Positions 24,669 through 33,393 of a stretch of DNA of 64,000 nt are shown here, one piece after another. Positions within the stretch are counted from its first letter, which is position 1, and each line of letters starts with the position of its first letter. The position numbers and the translations under genes were made by a program. Source of the stretch: Limnohabitans sp. WS1 (lineage in GTDB: Bacteria; Pseudomonadota; Gammaproteobacteria; Burkholderiales; Burkholderiaceae_C); NCBI RefSeq assembly GCF_003063265.1, contig NZ_NERU01000001.1:682001-746000 (forward strand). Reading direction: 5' to 3'. The notes beneath the pieces are model-generated. The model was not told the origin of the DNA. It searched no databases and saw only the letters and a program-made list of their open reading frames with translations.

Positions 24669-26162
24669 ATGACAACCATGCCAAACAGCCACAACACCAT
24701 CATTGACCTGCTGGAGCGCAATGCCCGATCGCAGCCAGACAGCCCTGCGCTGATTTTCGAAGGCCACAGTTTCTCGCATGCCACTTTGCATCAAGCCGTG
24801 CAAAAACAGGCTGCAGCTTTGCATGCTGCCGGTGTCAGACGTGGCGATCGCGTGTTGGTGGTCAGCGGCAACCGCCCCGAGGTCTTGGTGTTGTTGGGCG
24901 CTGTGGCTTGGCTTGGAGCCATGCTGGTGCCGCTCAATCTTCGTCTGTCATCGGCTGAAATGGCCCAGCAAGCGCGTGATGCCAGTCCCTCCCTGCTCAT
25001 TGTTGACGCAGGGTGTGCCTCGTTGTGGACAGCGGCATGGCCCGATGGCATGGCTGGTGTACCCCTTGAAACCCTGACCGAAGGCGTCAATGGGGCATTG
25101 GCCTGTGTGGGTCAATCCCAGGGTCATGTACCGCGTCAAGATGCACCCGATCTGGGGGTCATCATGCTTTACACGGCGGCGGTGGAAGGTCATGCGCGAG
25201 GCGCGGTTTTGTCCCAGGCGCAAATGCGCGCATCCGCCATTCAAACGGGTGGCGTGTGGTCACTGGGTGTTCATGACCGTTGGTTGGGCGTGCTGCCGTT
25301 GTTCCATGCGGCCGGTATGGGACTGGCTCTTGCGCTGCTCGAAGCGGGCGGTGCTAGTGTGATCTTGCCGCGTTTCGATCCCGTGGCAGCCGTCGCAGCT
25401 GTAGAGCGCCACGACATCACGGTGTGCGCCACCTTTGCCCCGATGCTGGGTGCCTTGCTGGATACGGCAACGCAAAACCTTGACGGTGCGGCGTCACTGG
25501 CCAGTTTGCGCGTGTGCATGGGGTTAGAGCCCCCTGACGTGATTGGCCGATTGGCCGCGCTGTGCCCTGCTGCCAAATTCTGGTCGGCCTACGGTCAGGC
25601 CGAGGTGTCCAGCATGGTTTGTCTGGGTTTGCAAAGTGAGCGCCCGGGCGCCGCCGGTCGACCCATGGCGCCGACCGAAGTGCGGGTGCAAGATGCGGCA
25701 GGTTGTGCCTTGGCCACAGGACTCGAAGGCGAGATTGCCGTTCGAGGTCCGACCGTGTTTCTGGGGTATTGGGAGCCTGAAACCCAGCGGCCGTTCAAAC
25801 CGACTGACCCTTGGCACCGCACAGGAGATCTTGGACGCATCGATGAGGACGGTTGGCTGTGGTTTACCGGTCGCACGGCCCATAAACAACTCATCAAGAC
25901 GGGTGGGGAAAATGTTTATCCGGCCGAGGTGGAGCAAGTCTTACTCGAACATACTGCCGTGGCCGAAGCCTTTGTCTTCGGCAAGCCAGACGACAAATGG
26001 GGTGAGGCCGTACACGCAGTTTGTTCCCTGAAAACCGGGTCAAACGTTGCGGCGGCAGAACTGCTGAATTTCCTCGATACGCGCATTGCCCGTTACAAGA
26101 AACCGCAAAGCTTGGCCTTTCTCCCTGCGCCGTTGCACCGTAGCACCCATGTGTCAACATGA
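24669..26162 (+). CDS. Degenerate AMP-binding (acyl-CoA synthetase-like) protein
   Basis: A 497-residue class I adenylate-forming homolog with recognisable YGQAE, RGPTVFLGYW, TGDLG and KTGGENVYPAEVE motifs. Two catalytic elements deviate. The ATP-binding P-loop reads LYTAAVEGHARGAV where SGTTG and the following Lys are expected, and the C-terminus ends at PAPLHRSTHVST without the usual GK lysine loop. Either this is a divergent subfamily with another mechanism, or the protein has lost ligase activity; a small frameshift near the 3' end is possible. It is the last gene of the cluster, 35 bp after the isomerase gene. Confidence 0.8.
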   Translation: MTTMPNSHNTIIDLLERNARSQPDSPALIFEGHSFSHATLHQAVQKQAAALHAAGVRRGDRVLVVSGNRPEVLVLLGAVAWLGAMLVPLNLRLSSAEMAQQARDASPSLLIVDAGCASLWTAAWPDGMAGVPLETLTEGVNGALACVGQSQGHVPRQDAPDLGVIMLYTAAVEGHARGAVLSQAQMRASAIQTGGVWSLGVHDRWLGVLPLFHAAGMGLALALLEAGGASVILPRFDPVAAVAAVERHDITVCATFAPMLGALLDTATQNLDGAASLASLRVCMGLEPPDVIGRLAALCPAAKFWSAYGQAEVSSMVCLGLQSERPGAAGRPMAPTEVRVQDAAGCALATGLEGEIAVRGPTVFLGYWEPETQRPFKPTDPWHRTGDLGRIDEDGWLWFTGRTAHKQLIKTGGENVYPAEVEQVLLEHTAVAEAFVFGKPDDKWGEAVHAVCSLKTGSNVAAAELLNFLDTRIARYKKPQSLAFLPAPLHRSTHVST

Positions 26163-26456
26163 ACTCCCGATACGGTTGCCCTTGCATTAAAGAACATCTG
26201 CAATAGCCAATACAGGACAGGGATCGCCTTGGCCGACAAGAGTCGGCGAGTGGATTGCTTCAAGTGTCTGCTCCCGCTGCAAAGCACGCTCAGCTTTCGC
26301 TGGCCTCCAAGCCCGAAGGCGTGAGCCCGATAGCTGAAACGTCATCGAGCGTCAACAACGCGCGTCATGCCCATCAAGTCATCACATCGCTCACGCCCAA
26401 GCGGATTGACAGGCCCCCAAAAGCCAAGCCCAACTTGACGCTGGGCTTGGCTTGTC
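26163..26456. other. Convergent intergenic stretch with terminator
   Basis: About 290 bp between the end of the acyl-CoA cluster and the end of the beta-lactamase-like gene. No credible coding frame is present. The only clear structure is the hairpin at 26421-26453, annotated separately. Confidence 0.5.
26421..26453 (-). terminator. Perfect 12-bp stem hairpin terminator
   Basis: AAGCCAAGCCCA (26421-26432) pairs perfectly with TGGGCTTGGCTT (26442-26453) across a 9-base loop. It lies four bases beyond the stop of the minus-strand beta-lactamase-like gene. On that strand the stem ends in TTTT, a short U-tract, so it probably terminates that gene and may also stop transcription from the opposite cluster. 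Confidence 0.75.
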
Positions 26457-27791
26457 TCAATTGACAATGGCTTGAGAAACCAGGTTCTTCATCAGTCTGC
26501 GGTAGCTGGCACGCAATGGACTGGGGGACTGTGTCATGTAGACGGCGCACAATTTTTCTTTGGGTTCAGCCCAGAAAAAAGTCCCCGCAAAGCCAGCCCA
26601 CATGAACTCGCCCGCCGAGCCGTGCACCGGGGCAATGCCGTCTTGTGATCGAACCAGAAAACCCAGTCCAAACGTGTAACCGTTGGTCCCCAACAAGAGT
26701 TGACCCGGGTTGGTGGTCGTGTTGATGGCGGTGCCAAGGTGGTCGGCCGTCATCAGCCGCACGGTAGAGGGCGACAGAATCCGGGCACCGTCCAGTGATC
26801 CGCCATTCAACATGGCTTGGCAATACCGCAAGTAGTCGCCCGCTGTGCCCACACCGCCAGCACCGCCCGAGTCATTGCCGGGTACTTTGGAAACGTCGAT
26901 CAAAACGTTGGGCGCACCCGTCAAGGGGTCTTTGGCAAACGCCTCAGCCAAACGCGAGGCATTGGCCGCAGGAACATGAAAACCTGTGTCCTTCATTTTG
27001 AGGGGCCCAAACATGCGCTCGTTCATGAAGTCATTCAGGCGTTTGCCACTGACGGCTTCAACAACACGACCCTGAATATCCACAGACAAGGAGTATTCCC
27101 AGGTCGTTCCGGGTTGCTGAGCCAGAGGCGCTTTGCCGACACCCTCCGACATTTCATTGGGTGTCACACCCCGTGCATCAAACGGGACACTGGGAAGAAA
27201 AACTTTGGCTTTGGTGTACGCGTCTTTGACGGGCGTATTGGCGGTGAGTTCGCCATACGCAATGCCCGAGGTGTGCCTCAACAAGTCTTGAATCGTGGGC
27301 TCACTGTTGGCAGGCACCATTTTGAAGGTCACCGCACCCGATACGGGATGGATGGACGGAACACTGACTTGGGGGTTTTTGAAAGCAGGCAGAAATTTGG
27401 AGACGGGATCTGTGAGTTGAACTTTCCCGTCTTCCACCAGCATCATGAGTGCCGTGGACACCAGCGGTTTGGTCATCGAATAGATTCTGAAGATCGAATC
27501 TTCTTTCATGTCACCGCCACCCGCTTGGCCTGTTTTGCCAAACGCCTCCGAATAGACCAGCTTGCCATTGCGAGCAATCATCACCACTGCGCCGGGCAAC
27601 CGATTGCTGGAAACCTCTTGCTTCATGGTCGCAGACAGCACTGCCAAGCGTTCTTTGGACATTCCTACAGATTCCGGTGAAGCTTTGGGCAAGGCTTGCG
27701 CCAGTGCAGATTGCGCGAGAAACAAAGCAGCGCCAGCCATGAGCAAACTGGGTTTGAATGAAATCTGTTTTTTCTTCAACGTGACGGTCAT
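26457..27791 (-). CDS. Secreted serine beta-lactamase-like hydrolase/esterase (class C fold)
   Basis: A 444-residue protein with a signal peptide (KKK-rich start, hydrophobic core, cleavage near ALA-QA at about residue 31). The catalytic SxxK is S105-M-T-K108, and the tyrosine motif is YSL (Y233). HGSAGEF is in the place of the third motif (KTG/HxG). This is the EstB/DD-peptidase-like branch rather than a clinical AmpC; esterase or transesterase activity is likely. The start at 27791 follows GGAGACACAC; an extension to 27878 adds 29 poorly compatible residues. No ampR-type regulator is adjacent. Confidence 0.88.
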   Translation of the reverse strand: MTVTLKKKQISFKPSLLMAGAALFLAQSALAQALPKASPESVGMSKERLAVLSATMKQEVSSNRLPGAVVMIARNGKLVYSEAFGKTGQAGGGDMKEDSIFRIYSMTKPLVSTALMMLVEDGKVQLTDPVSKFLPAFKNPQVSVPSIHPVSGAVTFKMVPANSEPTIQDLLRHTSGIAYGELTANTPVKDAYTKAKVFLPSVPFDARGVTPNEMSEGVGKAPLAQQPGTTWEYSLSVDIQGRVVEAVSGKRLNDFMNERMFGPLKMKDTGFHVPAANASRLAEAFAKDPLTGAPNVLIDVSKVPGNDSGGAGGVGTAGDYLRYCQAMLNGGSLDGARILSPSTVRLMTADHLGTAINTTTNPGQLLLGTNGYTFGLGFLVRSQDGIAPVHGSAGEFMWAGFAGTFFWAEPKEKLCAVYMTQSPSPLRASYRRLMKNLVSQAIVN

Positions 27792-28074
27792 GTGTGTCTC
27801 CAAAAAATGTGTGTGATGAGGTTTGTGAATCCAGTTCAAAATCCTGAAAAAACACCAATGCACTGAACTCGCCATCATCTTGTTGGGTGAATACGCATCA
27901 ATATGTCGCTTTCGTTACATGGGTTTTTTGCGATCAATCTTGCTGGATCGAACCTTGGCAACTGACCGGTGTGGATCGACACAGCCGGTCCTGTCACCCC
28001 CACAGCTGCCCTTGCTCTGAAATCCGGTTACCCTCCAAAACCTCACAACAACCTTGCTCAGTCTGGTTCTGCCC

Positions 28075-28932
28075 ATGCCCAAGTTCACCCGTCTTTGGCC
28101 CCTTGTGGCCCTGTTGTTGTTGCAAGCTTGCAGCAGCCTGCCCCCTGAAACCTACACGCCCAAACTGGGGCAAATGGGCAAGGACGTGATGTGGTTGCCC
28201 ACCCGGGACGAGCTGGTCACGCAGATGCTGGCGGCCGCACGCGTCGGCCCCAATGACGAGGTGGTGGACCTGGGCGCGGGCGACGGCAAGATTCCGATCG
28301 CGGCGGCGCGGCAGTTCGGGGCGCGGGCCTGGGGCATTGAATACAACAAAGACCTGGCCGCACTGGCCCAGCGCAACGCACAAAGGGCAGGGGTGGCCGA
28401 ACGTGTGCGCATCGTGCACGGTGACATCTTCAAAGAAGACTTTTCCAAAGCCACGGTGGTCACCATGTACCTGCTGGAAGAGCTGAACGCGCAATTGCGG
28501 CCCACGATATTGGCCATGAAACCGGGCACGCGGGTGTTGTCCAACACGTTTTCCATGGGCGACTGGGAACCCGATCAGGTGATCCGCGCGGGCACCAACA
28601 CAGGCTATTTCTGGACCGTGCCCGCCAACGCAGCGGGCCAGTGGACGGTGCAAGGCCTGGATCGCCGAGGCCCTGTGCGCTTGCAGCTGACGCAGCGGCA
28701 CCAGCGCGTGGGCGGAACGCTGACCTTGGGCACACAAGTGCAGCCTTTGTTGGGGGCTCGCATCGAGGGGGATCAGTTGCATCTGAGCTTCATCAATGCC
28801 GACGGCCAACTCCAGGCGGCCAAGCTGCAAGTGCAGGGCCAGACCCTGGCCGGGGAGCTGGTCGGTCCTTATGGCATGGTCGAGGTGCAGCCAGAGGTGG
28901 TCAAGCTGTCGGGCCAACGTGTGGCCGACTGA
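28075..28932 (+). CDS. Lipoprotein-signal class I SAM-dependent methyltransferase-like protein
   Basis: A protein of about 285 residues starting with a lipoprotein signal peptide: MPKFTRLW, a leucine-rich core and the lipobox LLQAC. The following Rossmann-like domain has VVDLGAGDGKIPIAAA, the SAM-binding motif I, and GIEYNKDL as motif II; a beta-rich C-terminal tail of about 100 residues follows. A SAM-dependent enzyme anchored outside the cytoplasm would lack cofactor, so either the signal is not used or the domain has another role. The in-frame ATG at 28054 adds seven residues and is a possible alternative start. Confidence 0.8.
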   Translation: MPKFTRLWPLVALLLLQACSSLPPETYTPKLGQMGKDVMWLPTRDELVTQMLAAARVGPNDEVVDLGAGDGKIPIAAARQFGARAWGIEYNKDLAALAQRNAQRAGVAERVRIVHGDIFKEDFSKATVVTMYLLEELNAQLRPTILAMKPGTRVLSNTFSMGDWEPDQVIRAGTNTGYFWTVPANAAGQWTVQGLDRRGPVRLQLTQRHQRVGGTLTLGTQVQPLLGARIEGDQLHLSFINADGQLQAAKLQVQGQTLAGELVGPYGMVEVQPEVVKLSGQRVAD

Positions 28933-28949
28933 GCCACCGAAAGTCATCC

Positions 28950-30077
28950 ATGAACACCACTGCAGACTTTCTCATCATTGGCGGCGGCGTGGCCGCAGCC
29001 TCGGTTGGCCATTGGCTGGCCCCTCACGGCCGGGTGGTTTTGCTCGAACGTGAATCGCAGCCGGGCTACCACGCCACGGGGCGCTCGGCGGCCTTGTTCA
29101 TGGAGAACTACGGCACACCGCAGGTGCGGGCGCTGACGCGGGCCAGTCGGGCGTTTTTGCAGTCACCGCCACCGGGCTTCAGCGACCACCCCGTCTTGTC
29201 ACCCCGTGGGGCCGTGATGGTGGCCACACCGGGTCAAGATCAGCTGTTGGCCGATGACTGGGCCGCCTCGTCTCAGGCCACGCCCCATGTCCGCTTGCTG
29301 GACATGGCCCAAGCCTGTGCCTTGGTGCCGGTGCTGCGCCCCGAAAAAATCATCGGTGCGGTGTTCGAACCCGACGCCATGGACATGGATGTGCACAGCA
29401 TCCACCAAGGCTATTTGCGCGGCATTCGACGCCACGGCGGACAGCTGATGTGCGACGCGCAAGTCACGGCCTTGCAGCACAGCCACGGAGTGTGGCGCGT
29501 GCAGGCGGCGGGGCAGACCTTTGAAGCGCCAGTGGTGCTCAATGCCGCCGGGGCTTGGGCTGACGAAGTGGCCCGGCTGGCGGGCGTGCGCCCCGTGGGC
29601 TTGCAGCCCAAGCGCCGCTCGGCCTTGACCTTTGCGCCGCCCCCCGGTCTGCTGTGCAGCCATTGGCCCATGGTGGCCAGTCTGGACGAAAGTTGGTACA
29701 TGAAACCCGATGCGGGCATGTTGCTGGCCTCGCCCGCCAACGTGGACCCGGTGCCGCCGCACGACGTGCAGCCCGAAGAGATGGACATTGCCCTCGCCAT
29801 CCACCGCATTGAAGAGATGACCACCTTGCAGATTCGCCGCCCGACGCGCACCTGGGCCGGTTTGCGCTCCTTTGTGGCCGATGGCGATTTGGTCGGCGGT
29901 TTTGACCCGCAGGCCCCAGGCTTTTTTTGGGTGGCGGCGCAGGGCGGCTACGGCATCCAGACTTCGGCGGCCATGGGGCAGACCTGTGCGGCGCTGGCCA
30001 TGGGCCAAGGCGTGCCTGAGGCGGTGGCGGCGTTTGGCCTGACGGCTGACATGCTCTCGCCAGCGCGTTGGGGCTGA
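28950..30077 (+). CDS. FAD-dependent oxidoreductase (DAO/glycine oxidase-like)
   Basis: A 375-residue DadA/GlyOx-type flavoprotein. The dinucleotide-binding loop is IIGGGVAAASVG, followed by LLERESQPGYHATGRSAA; LNAAGAWADEVA is the second FAD-contact region, and GLRSFVADGD plus FFWVAAQGGYGIQTS form the C-terminal signature. It should oxidise an amine or 2-hydroxy acid and pass electrons to oxygen or a carrier. It begins 18 bases after the methyltransferase-like gene and is followed after 17 bases by the reductive-dehalogenase fusion, suggesting one transcript. The substrate is unknown. Confidence 0.85.
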   Translation: MNTTADFLIIGGGVAAASVGHWLAPHGRVVLLERESQPGYHATGRSAALFMENYGTPQVRALTRASRAFLQSPPPGFSDHPVLSPRGAVMVATPGQDQLLADDWAASSQATPHVRLLDMAQACALVPVLRPEKIIGAVFEPDAMDMDVHSIHQGYLRGIRRHGGQLMCDAQVTALQHSHGVWRVQAAGQTFEAPVVLNAAGAWADEVARLAGVRPVGLQPKRRSALTFAPPPGLLCSHWPMVASLDESWYMKPDAGMLLASPANVDPVPPHDVQPEEMDIALAIHRIEEMTTLQIRRPTRTWAGLRSFVADGDLVGGFDPQAPGFFWVAAQGGYGIQTSAAMGQTCAALAMGQGVPEAVAAFGLTADMLSPARWG

Positions 30078-30094
30078 ACCCAGGGGGCTTGCAC

Positions 30095-33000
30095 ATGCGC
30101 TTGTTTTCTTACCGCGACCGCCCCGTGCACTTGGGGCCCTACCCACTGGAGCGCCTGCGCCGCACGGCGGCCACGCCCGACGACAGCGTCGTGCCGCCCA
30201 TGCAAGCGCTGCGTTTTGAACACGATGACCCCGAATCGATGGCCCACGCCATGGCGCGTTACATGGCCATGTTTGATCTGGTGCGCGATGGGGCCGTGAA
30301 CCCGCAAATAGGGGAGATTCCGGCCGAGCCCGACGAACGCGCCCGGCACCTGAAGGCCGCGGGTTATTACTTTGACGCGTCGATGATGGGCATTTGTGCC
30401 CTGCCCGCCAGCGCCTGGCTCGCCGATCCGATCCGCAACCCCGCTGTGCCTGCCTTGGGCGAAGAGTTGGCACAAAGCCAGCCCGCCAGTTTTGCGGCGG
30501 GCATGGACATGATCTTGGCCGATGTGCTGGAGTCCGCCCGCACTGTGCATGGGCCGATTGCGCACCACAGGCACGCCATCGTGATCCTGGTGGAGTTTGC
30601 GCGAGACCCCAAACCGGGTGAGCCCGGCTGCGACTGGCTGGACGGCACACAAGAGCCCCGTGCCGCCGTGCTGGCGGCGCAAACAGCCGTGCTGCTGTCG
30701 AGTTATTTGCGCATGCTGGGTCACGAGGCCCGCGCCCACAGCGCCAGCTGCAGCGATGTGGACTTGGCCCGCCTGGCCCTGGCCGCAGGCCTGACGCTGC
30801 CCGATGGCGGCAACCCCTATGTGGGCCAGCGCTATGCCTTGGCCGCTGTCAGCACCACGCTGGCCATCGCCCCCGATCAGGCGCTCGACCCTCAACAAAA
30901 CCGCTGGCAAAGCCACGGCCCGGCCTGGTGGCTAGGCCAAGGCACCTTCAAAGGGGCATTCCACCGCGACGCTTATGCCCGGCGCGAGTTTCGCCAAGGG
31001 GCGCACCCGTTTGAAACGCTCAAGCGTCAAGACACGCCCACCACCTTCATCGACCACGACCGGGTGCCTCGATTCCCGAAGCGGGCCGACTTTTTTGCCC
31101 GGGCCTTGTTTGGCGACTTGGGCAAGTCGGTGCAAGACGACGCCAAGAACGCGCACTACGTGATGAAAAGCCCCATCGGGGCCTGTGCACGTCGGGCGCT
31201 GGGCGCATTGCTGCTCTTGCAGTTTGGCCCGGCGCGTGGCCCGGTGGCCGCCAGCACGCTCGACCCCCAACGCAATGCCGACAAGCTGAAAGCCGCTTCT
31301 TACTATTTGGGGGTGGACGCGGTGGGCCTGTGCGCCGTGCCCGAGTGGGCCTATTACTCGCACGACGCGGGTGGCAACCCCATGCCCGCTTACCACGCCA
31401 ACGCGCTGAATTTGTTGATCGACCAAGGCCACGAAACCATGGAAGGCGCGAGTGGTGACGACTGGATTTCGGTGGCGCAAAGCATGCGGGCGTATTTGCG
31501 CTTTTCGCTGATGGGCGGCATCTTGGCCGAGCAGATTCGGCGGCTGGGCTATTCGGCCCGGGTGCATTCGGTGCTCGACGGTGATGTGCTGCAGCCGCCT
31601 TTGTTGTTGCTCTCGGGCCTGGGCGAAGTCAGCCGCATTGGCGAGGTGATCCTCAACCCGTTTTTGGGCCCGCGCCTGAAAAGCGGCAGCGTGACCACCG
31701 ACATGCCCATGACGCCCGACCGGCCCATCGACTTTGGCTTGCAAAGCTTTTGCGAAAGCTGCAACAAGTGCGCCCGCGAATGCCCGTCCGGGGCCATCAC
31801 CGCTGGCCCCAAGCTGATGTACAACGGCTACGAAATCTGGAAAAGCGACGCCGAAAAATGTGCCCGCTACCGCATCACCAACGCGGCAGGCGGCATGTGC
31901 GGGCGCTGCATGAAAACCTGCCCATGGAATCTGGAAGGCCTGCTGGCCGACAGCCTGTGGCGCCAAGTCGCCATGAAGCTGCCCGCCGCTGCACCGGCGC
32001 TGGCGCGGCTCGATGACCTGCTCGATCGCGGCAGCATCAACCCGGTCAAAAAATGGTGGTGGGACATCGAGCTGGACAAGCGCACGGGCCGCTATGTGCA
32101 GGCTGCGCAAACCCACCAGCGCACCCTGCAAAAAGACCTGGACCTGCGCTATGAAGACCAGACTCTGGCCGTGTACCCGGCCGACAAAATGCCGCAACCT
32201 TACCCGGTGACTTACCCGGTCAACCGCGAAGAGGGCATTGCCCGCTACCAGGCCTTGCTCACGCCTGCGCAATACCAAGCCCGTTTGGCGGCAGGCCAGA
32301 CCGAAGGCCTGGCCCCAGGGCCGCAGCCCTTGCCTGCCGAGCCGCCGGTGTTCCCGGTGGTGCTGCACAAACGTGAAGAGATGGCCGAGGGCCTGGCGCG
32401 TTACGAGTTCAAAGCACCCGATGGCCGCGAGCTGCCACCGTTTGAGGCAGGCGGGCACATCGACGTGGTGATCGCGCCCGAATACCAGCGCCCCTACAGC
32501 CTGGCGGGCGATCCGGCGGACCGCAGCAAATATGTGCTGGGCGTGTTGCGCGAGCCGCCCGAATCCGGCGGGCGCGGCGGCTCGGCGCTGATGCACCGGG
32601 CTTTTCGCGAAGGGCGTAAGGTGTTTGTGTCGCGCCCGGTCAACCACTTCGCGCTGCACGAAGACGCCACCCACAGTTGGCTGATGGCCGGGGGCATTGG
32701 TGTGACGCCCATGATCGCCATGGCGCACCGCTTGCATGCTTTGGGCAAACCGTTTGACTTTCACTACAGCGCCGCCAGCCGCACCACAGCGGGCTTTTTG
32801 AAAGACCTGGCCCAGGCCCCCTGGGGCCATCAGGTGCAATACCACTTCAAAGACGAAGGTCAACGGGCCGACCTCATGGAACTCTTGCCCGACTTTGAGC
32901 CAGGCCAGCATGTGTACACATGCGGTGCACCGCGCTTCATGGAAGGTGTGTTTGAAGCGGCTGCTGCGCATGGCTGGCCACAAGACGCGTTACACCGCGA

Positions 33001-33313
33001 ATACTTCAGCGTGCCCGAGGCCGACGCTTGGGTGAATCAGCCCTTTGAGCTGCTGATGCAAAAGTCGGGCCGCCGCTTGAGCGTGCCCGCCGAGCGCAGC
33101 GCCACCGAGGTGCTGGCCGAGGCGGGCGTGGGCGTCAGCGTGAAATGCAGCGACGGCCTGTGCGGCGTGTGCGCCCTGCCTTACGATGCACAAGCCTCTG
33201 ATGCGGTGGAGCACCGCGACTTTGTGCTGAGCCACAAAGAGCGGCAGCACAAAATCATCTTGTGCTGCTCACGCGCCCAGCATCCTCAGGGTTTAATCGT
33301 CCTTGACATGTGA
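30095..33313 (+). CDS. Reductive dehalogenase-like corrinoid/Fe-S protein fused to a flavin reductase and [2Fe-2S] domain
   Basis: A 1072-residue multidomain protein. Residues about 1-540 form a reductive dehalogenase (RdhA)-type B12 domain with an internal duplication: LKAAGYYFDASMMGICALP (from about 88) resembles LKAASYYLGVDAVGLCAVP (from about 402). Then come two [4Fe-4S] motifs: C553/C556/C559/C563, and C602/C605/C609 with C589 nearby. From about 750 a ferredoxin-reductase module follows (RPYSLAGDP, GGIGVTPMI), and the C-terminus is a plant-type [2Fe-2S] domain (C1018, C1023, C1026, C1057/C1058). This matches respiration-independent, self-sufficient catabolic RdhA enzymes (BhbA type). No Tat signal, so cytoplasmic. 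Start ATG 30095 rather than TTG 30068. Confidence 0.88.
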   Translation: MRLFSYRDRPVHLGPYPLERLRRTAATPDDSVVPPMQALRFEHDDPESMAHAMARYMAMFDLVRDGAVNPQIGEIPAEPDERARHLKAAGYYFDASMMGICALPASAWLADPIRNPAVPALGEELAQSQPASFAAGMDMILADVLESARTVHGPIAHHRHAIVILVEFARDPKPGEPGCDWLDGTQEPRAAVLAAQTAVLLSSYLRMLGHEARAHSASCSDVDLARLALAAGLTLPDGGNPYVGQRYALAAVSTTLAIAPDQALDPQQNRWQSHGPAWWLGQGTFKGAFHRDAYARREFRQGAHPFETLKRQDTPTTFIDHDRVPRFPKRADFFARALFGDLGKSVQDDAKNAHYVMKSPIGACARRALGALLLLQFGPARGPVAASTLDPQRNADKLKAASYYLGVDAVGLCAVPEWAYYSHDAGGNPMPAYHANALNLLIDQGHETMEGASGDDWISVAQSMRAYLRFSLMGGILAEQIRRLGYSARVHSVLDGDVLQPPLLLLSGLGEVSRIGEVILNPFLGPRLKSGSVTTDMPMTPDRPIDFGLQSFCESCNKCARECPSGAITAGPKLMYNGYEIWKSDAEKCARYRITNAAGGMCGRCMKTCPWNLEGLLADSLWRQVAMKLPAAAPALARLDDLLDRGSINPVKKWWWDIELDKRTGRYVQAAQTHQRTLQKDLDLRYEDQTLAVYPADKMPQPYPVTYPVNREEGIARYQALLTPAQYQARLAAGQTEGLAPGPQPLPAEPPVFPVVLHKREEMAEGLARYEFKAPDGRELPPFEAGGHIDVVIAPEYQRPYSLAGDPADRSKYVLGVLREPPESGGRGGSALMHRAFREGRKVFVSRPVNHFALHEDATHSWLMAGGIGVTPMIAMAHRLHALGKPFDFHYSAASRTTAGFLKDLAQAPWGHQVQYHFKDEGQRADLMELLPDFEPGQHVYTCGAPRFMEGVFEAAAAHGWPQDALHREYFSVPEADAWVNQPFELLMQKSGRRLSVPAERSATEVLAEAGVGVSVKCSDGLCGVCALPYDAQASDAVEHRDFVLSHKERQHKIILCCSRAQHPQGLIVLDM

Positions 33314-33393
33314 AGAGGGGATCGCTTGAATCCGGTCGAGGCCGAGGCGATCTGCACCGTGTCTGCAATACATCAACAACAGGGAGAAATCAT

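Noticed and set aside
30932..32983. 683-codon open frame on the minus strand
   Set aside because: Antisense shadow of the reductive-dehalogenase-like gene; its His/Arg/Gln-rich composition and the lack of motifs show it is a GC-bias artefact.
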